Assembly (NCBI GenBank): GCA_019105125.1
Contig: JAHRWO010000292.1
Location: 1 to 9,074 of the forward strand
From: Flavobacterium sp.
Lineage (GTDB): Bacteria; Bacteroidota; Bacteroidia; Flavobacteriales; Flavobacteriaceae
Length of the DNA stretch: 9,074 bases
Direction: 5' to 3'
Shown here piece by piece: positions 7,067 to 9,074 of this stretch (position 1 is its first letter; every line of letters starts with the position of its first letter). The notes beneath the pieces are model-generated. The model searched no databases, had not been told where the DNA came from, and worked only from the letters and a program-made list of their open reading frames with translations. A program made the position numbers and the translations under genes.

Positions 7067-7110
7067 AATTAGTTTTGTAATTAATAAAATATTTAATGAT
7101 AAAACTAATT
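7067..7110 (-). promoter_or_regulatory. Stem-loop filling the gldL-gldM intergenic spacer
   Basis: AATTAGTTTT (7067-7076) and AAAACTAATT (7101-7110) form a perfect 10-bp inverted repeat. Inside it, after a 3x3 mismatch, ATTAA (7080-7084) pairs with TTAAT (7093-7097). The outer arm overlaps the first two bases of the gldL stop codon as read from the plus strand (stop at 7109-7111), and the other arm ends 7 nt before the gldM ATG. It is very AT-rich with no T-run typical of a terminator, so RNA processing or stability is more likely than termination. It could also be a chance effect of composition. Confidence 0.45.
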
Positions 7111-7744
7111 ATCCTCTGTTACTCATAGCAGATAACATACCTCCATATACTGCATTTAAAGACGCAATATTTGAAGTCATTGATTGCATTTGCTCTTTTA
7201 ATTTTGCTGCATTTTCAGCAATTTCTTGATTAGCCTGTGCATTTTTATCAGCACTTTCTAATTGAATTTTGTATAAGTTATTTAATGCTTCTAATTGAGC
7301 TGCAGCTGTAGACATTTCTTCAGCATATTTCTTTTGTCCTGCCATAGCGTCAACAGTTGGAGAAATTGATTTAGCAGCTCCTTCAAAGTTTTTAATACTA
7401 TTACCTAAGCTAGCCATTAACTCACCGTCAATTTTAGCTTCTTTCAACATAGCATCTAATTTTTGAGACAATAACCCTTGGGCTTCTGTTGGATTCTCAG
7501 TTTTTTTATCTTTTGGTTTAGCTTCTCCACCAGCTAACTCAGGGTAAACTAATGACCAATCTAAATCTTTTTCTACTGGTTCAAATGCAGACAAAGCGAA
7601 AATCAATGCCTCTGTTAATAATCCAACTACAAGCATAGGTCCTGCTCCTGGCCAGTGCATTAATTTGAATAATGCTCCAACGATTACTACTGCCGCTCCC
7701 ATTCCATAAAGGAATCCCATCATTTTTTTGCTTAAAATTGCCAT
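7109..7744 (-). CDS. gldL: Type IX secretion / gliding motor stator protein GldL (PorL)
   Basis: The protein has 211 residues with two closely spaced membrane helices, about 9-27 (GFLYGMGAAVVIVGALFK) and about 36-54 (PMLVVGLLTEALIFALSAF). A cytoplasmic C-terminal region follows; its part from about 85 onward is Lys/Glu/Ala/Gln-rich and probably coiled-coil. Y13, K27 and H30 sit at the numbering I recall for F. johnsoniae GldL. E45 and E55 correspond to its membrane glutamates (E49, E59), with an interhelical turn (MHWPGAG) about four residues shorter. GldL forms a pentamer around two GldM helices and uses the proton motive force to drive T9SS and gliding. The ATG at 7742-7744 gives the conserved MAILSKKMM start. 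It is the second gene of the operon, 49 nt after gldK and 49 nt before gldM. Confidence 0.97.
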   Translation of the reverse strand: MAILSKKMMGFLYGMGAAVVIVGALFKLMHWPGAGPMLVVGLLTEALIFALSAFEPVEKDLDWSLVYPELAGGEAKPKDKKTENPTEAQGLLSQKLDAMLKEAKIDGELMASLGNSIKNFEGAAKSISPTVDAMAGQKKYAEEMSTAAAQLEALNNLYKIQLESADKNAQANQEIAENAAKLKEQMQSMTSNIASLNAVYGGMLSAMSNRG

Positions 7745-7793
7745 AATAAATAAAATTTTAGTTAGTTAAGTTAAAATATAAAAATTGGTTAAA

Positions 7794-9074
7794 TTATCTT
7801 GGTGCTGTACCTGTTGCTTCTTTACCCATGTAATCTTGCACTGTTCTGAATCCAATATAACTTCTTGCAGAGTCTGCATACTCATAATCGCGAGTACTTA
7901 CCTGCAAATAATAAGCTACATCCTTCCAAGAACCTCCACGAACAACTTTTCTCTTGTTATTTTTGTCTGCAACGTGAGGATTCATAGTTGAAACAAACTC
8001 ATATGCTTCTGCATAATAAGAACTTTCTGTCCATTCTGCTACGTTACCTGCCATGTTGTATAAATTGAAATCATTTGGCTCAAAAGATTTAGCTTCTACA
8101 GTATACAAAGCACCATCAGCCGCATAATCTCCTCTGTTCGGTTTAAAGTTAGCTAAGAAACAACCTCTGTCATTTTTAGAGTAAGGCCCACCCCAAGGAT
8201 AAGTTCCTCCTTCTATTCCACCTCTAGCTGCATATTCCCACTCCGCTTCAATAGGCAAACGGAAAGAATTTACTTGATCTCTACCTTTTTTCTTTTTGAT
8301 ATAGGCATTTTTGTACATAGTTCTCCAAGCACAAAAAGCTTTTGCTTGATTCCATGACACCCCTACAACTGGATAATCACCATAAGCTTGATGCCAAAAG
8401 TAATCATTATGCATAGGCTCGTTGTAAGAATATGCAAAGTCTTTAATCCATACTGTTGTATCAGGATAGATTTCAATAGCAGGTGCATCTTCATAAAATC
8501 CTTTACGACCTTTTTTCTTAACCGCTTTATTTAAATCTACTTGATTGTATTTAAATTTAAGTTTAGAAGCATCGATTGTTTTTAATCCATTATAAGATTC
8601 AGATTCTGGCAAATACATAGAATCCATTACCTCAACATAAAATTCATCTGGATATTTACTTGGTTCTTTGATTAATTTAGCTTTTTTGTTTAATTTTCTT
8701 TTTGCGTAAATGTCATCATCTGTTCCAATGCTATAATAATTGTCATACATATATTTATCGTATGGAGTCATTTTAGCTGGATCTACATCCGCGAAAGCGT
8801 AATTACCTACACCATCACCTGCTTTTTTTCCTTGCTCATCAGCTATAATAGCTAGTCTTGTTCTGATTGTTGAGTCTTTAACCCACTCCACAAACTGACG
8901 GTACTCACTATTAGTAATTTCCGTTTCATCCATGTAAAAAGAACGAACAGTAACAGTTTTTGTTGGCGCGTCTTGAACATTAGCTAAATCGTCATCTGAT
9001 TTACCCATAATAAAAGCTCCTCCAGGAATTAATGTCATGCCGTAAGGTTTTTCAGGATGCCATTTCTTCCCTTT
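7794..9074 (-). CDS. gldK: Gliding motility lipoprotein GldK (PorK), 5' end outside window
   Basis: The frame is open to the window edge, giving 426 visible residues. The ATG at 9036-9038 is internal, because the family sequence KKWHPEKPYG precedes it. The lipoprotein signal peptide and acylated Cys (about 40 residues) lie off-window. The protein has the formylglycine-generating-enzyme (FGE-sulfatase) fold: MTLIPGGAFIMGKSDD, then FYMDETEITNSEYRQF, later GVSWNQAKAFCAWR, EAEWEYAARGG, NMAGNVAEWTE, VVRGGSW and IGFRTV. The segment after RGGSW lacks the cysteines found there in catalytic FGE enzymes, so the fold is used structurally. GldK is anchored in the outer membrane and forms the periplasmic ring with GldN. 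The region between ETEITNSEYRQF and the GVSW block is longer than in compact FGE proteins and holds the Lys/Tyr-rich GldK-type insertion. It is the first visible gene of gldKLMN; the operon promoter lies upstream of the window. Confidence 0.96.
   Translation of the reverse strand, partial: KGKKWHPEKPYGMTLIPGGAFIMGKSDDDLANVQDAPTKTVTVRSFYMDETEITNSEYRQFVEWVKDSTIRTRLAIIADEQGKKAGDGVGNYAFADVDPAKMTPYDKYMYDNYYSIGTDDDIYAKRKLNKKAKLIKEPSKYPDEFYVEVMDSMYLPESESYNGLKTIDASKLKFKYNQVDLNKAVKKKGRKGFYEDAPAIEIYPDTTVWIKDFAYSYNEPMHNDYFWHQAYGDYPVVGVSWNQAKAFCAWRTMYKNAYIKKKKGRDQVNSFRLPIEAEWEYAARGGIEGGTYPWGGPYSKNDRGCFLANFKPNRGDYAADGALYTVEAKSFEPNDFNLYNMAGNVAEWTESSYYAEAYEFVSTMNPHVADKNNKRKVVRGGSWKDVAYYLQVSTRDYEYADSARSYIGFRTVQDYMGKEATGTAPR

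Noticed and set aside
9036..9038. ATG as the start of gldK
   Set aside because: Codons up to the window edge encode KKWHPEKPYG, typical of GldK before MTLIPGG, and a start here would leave the lipoprotein without a signal peptide.
1..9074. A novel defence, mobile or biosynthetic system
   Set aside because: Every sizeable frame belongs to a recognised family in a plausible chromosomal context. There are no transposases, integrases, CRISPR repeats, toxin-antitoxin pairs or tRNA/rRNA genes.

Overview
The window is AT-rich bacterial DNA that reads as a Flavobacteriaceae chromosome, most likely Flavobacterium or a close relative. The diagnostic evidence is a gldK-gldL-gldM-gldN cluster, which encodes the core of the Bacteroidota type IX secretion system (T9SS) and gliding machinery. 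Supporting signs are a GSCFA-family protein, a DUF983 protein, a TAnnTTTG-type promoter element, and the absence of clear Shine-Dalgarno sequences. All genes look like vertically inherited housekeeping genes. I see no IS element, prophage, CRISPR array, RNA gene or defence cassette.

Layout: (1) 1-765, plus strand, the 3' part of a GSCFA-domain gene whose start lies upstream of the window. (2) 766-951, a convergent intergenic region filled by a long nested imperfect inverted repeat that looks like a dispersed flavobacterial element. (3) 952-2868, minus strand, a complete ABC-F ATPase. (4) 2869-3012, a divergent promoter region with a degenerate period-8 tandem repeat on the ABC-F side and a good Bacteroidota -7 element just before the plus-strand gene. 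(5) 3013-3429, plus strand, a DUF983 zinc-ribbon and membrane protein. It ends in a hairpin terminator that overlaps the 3' end of the convergent gene. (6) 3448-4500, minus strand, a DAO-family FAD-dependent oxidoreductase. (7) 4512-4543, the hairpin terminator behind gldN. (8) 4566-9074, minus strand, the operon gldK (5' end cut by the window edge), gldL, gldM, gldN, transcribed from right to left.

How the genes work together: GldL and GldM form the inner-membrane, proton-powered motor. GldM spans the periplasm to contact the GldK-GldN ring under the outer membrane. Together they energise T9SS secretion and gliding. Charged and aromatic residues reported as important for the GldLM motor are all present. 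The cluster has a single gldN and no gldO paralogue directly downstream. The oxidoreductase follows the operon in the same direction but is separated from it by a perfect 14-bp hairpin only 11 nt from its start codon.

I found no convincing undescribed multi-gene system. The items most worth a second look are non-coding: the 766-951 palindrome, the gldL/gldM intergenic hairpin, the equal 49-nt spacers in the gld operon, and the terminator placed against the oxidoreductase start.
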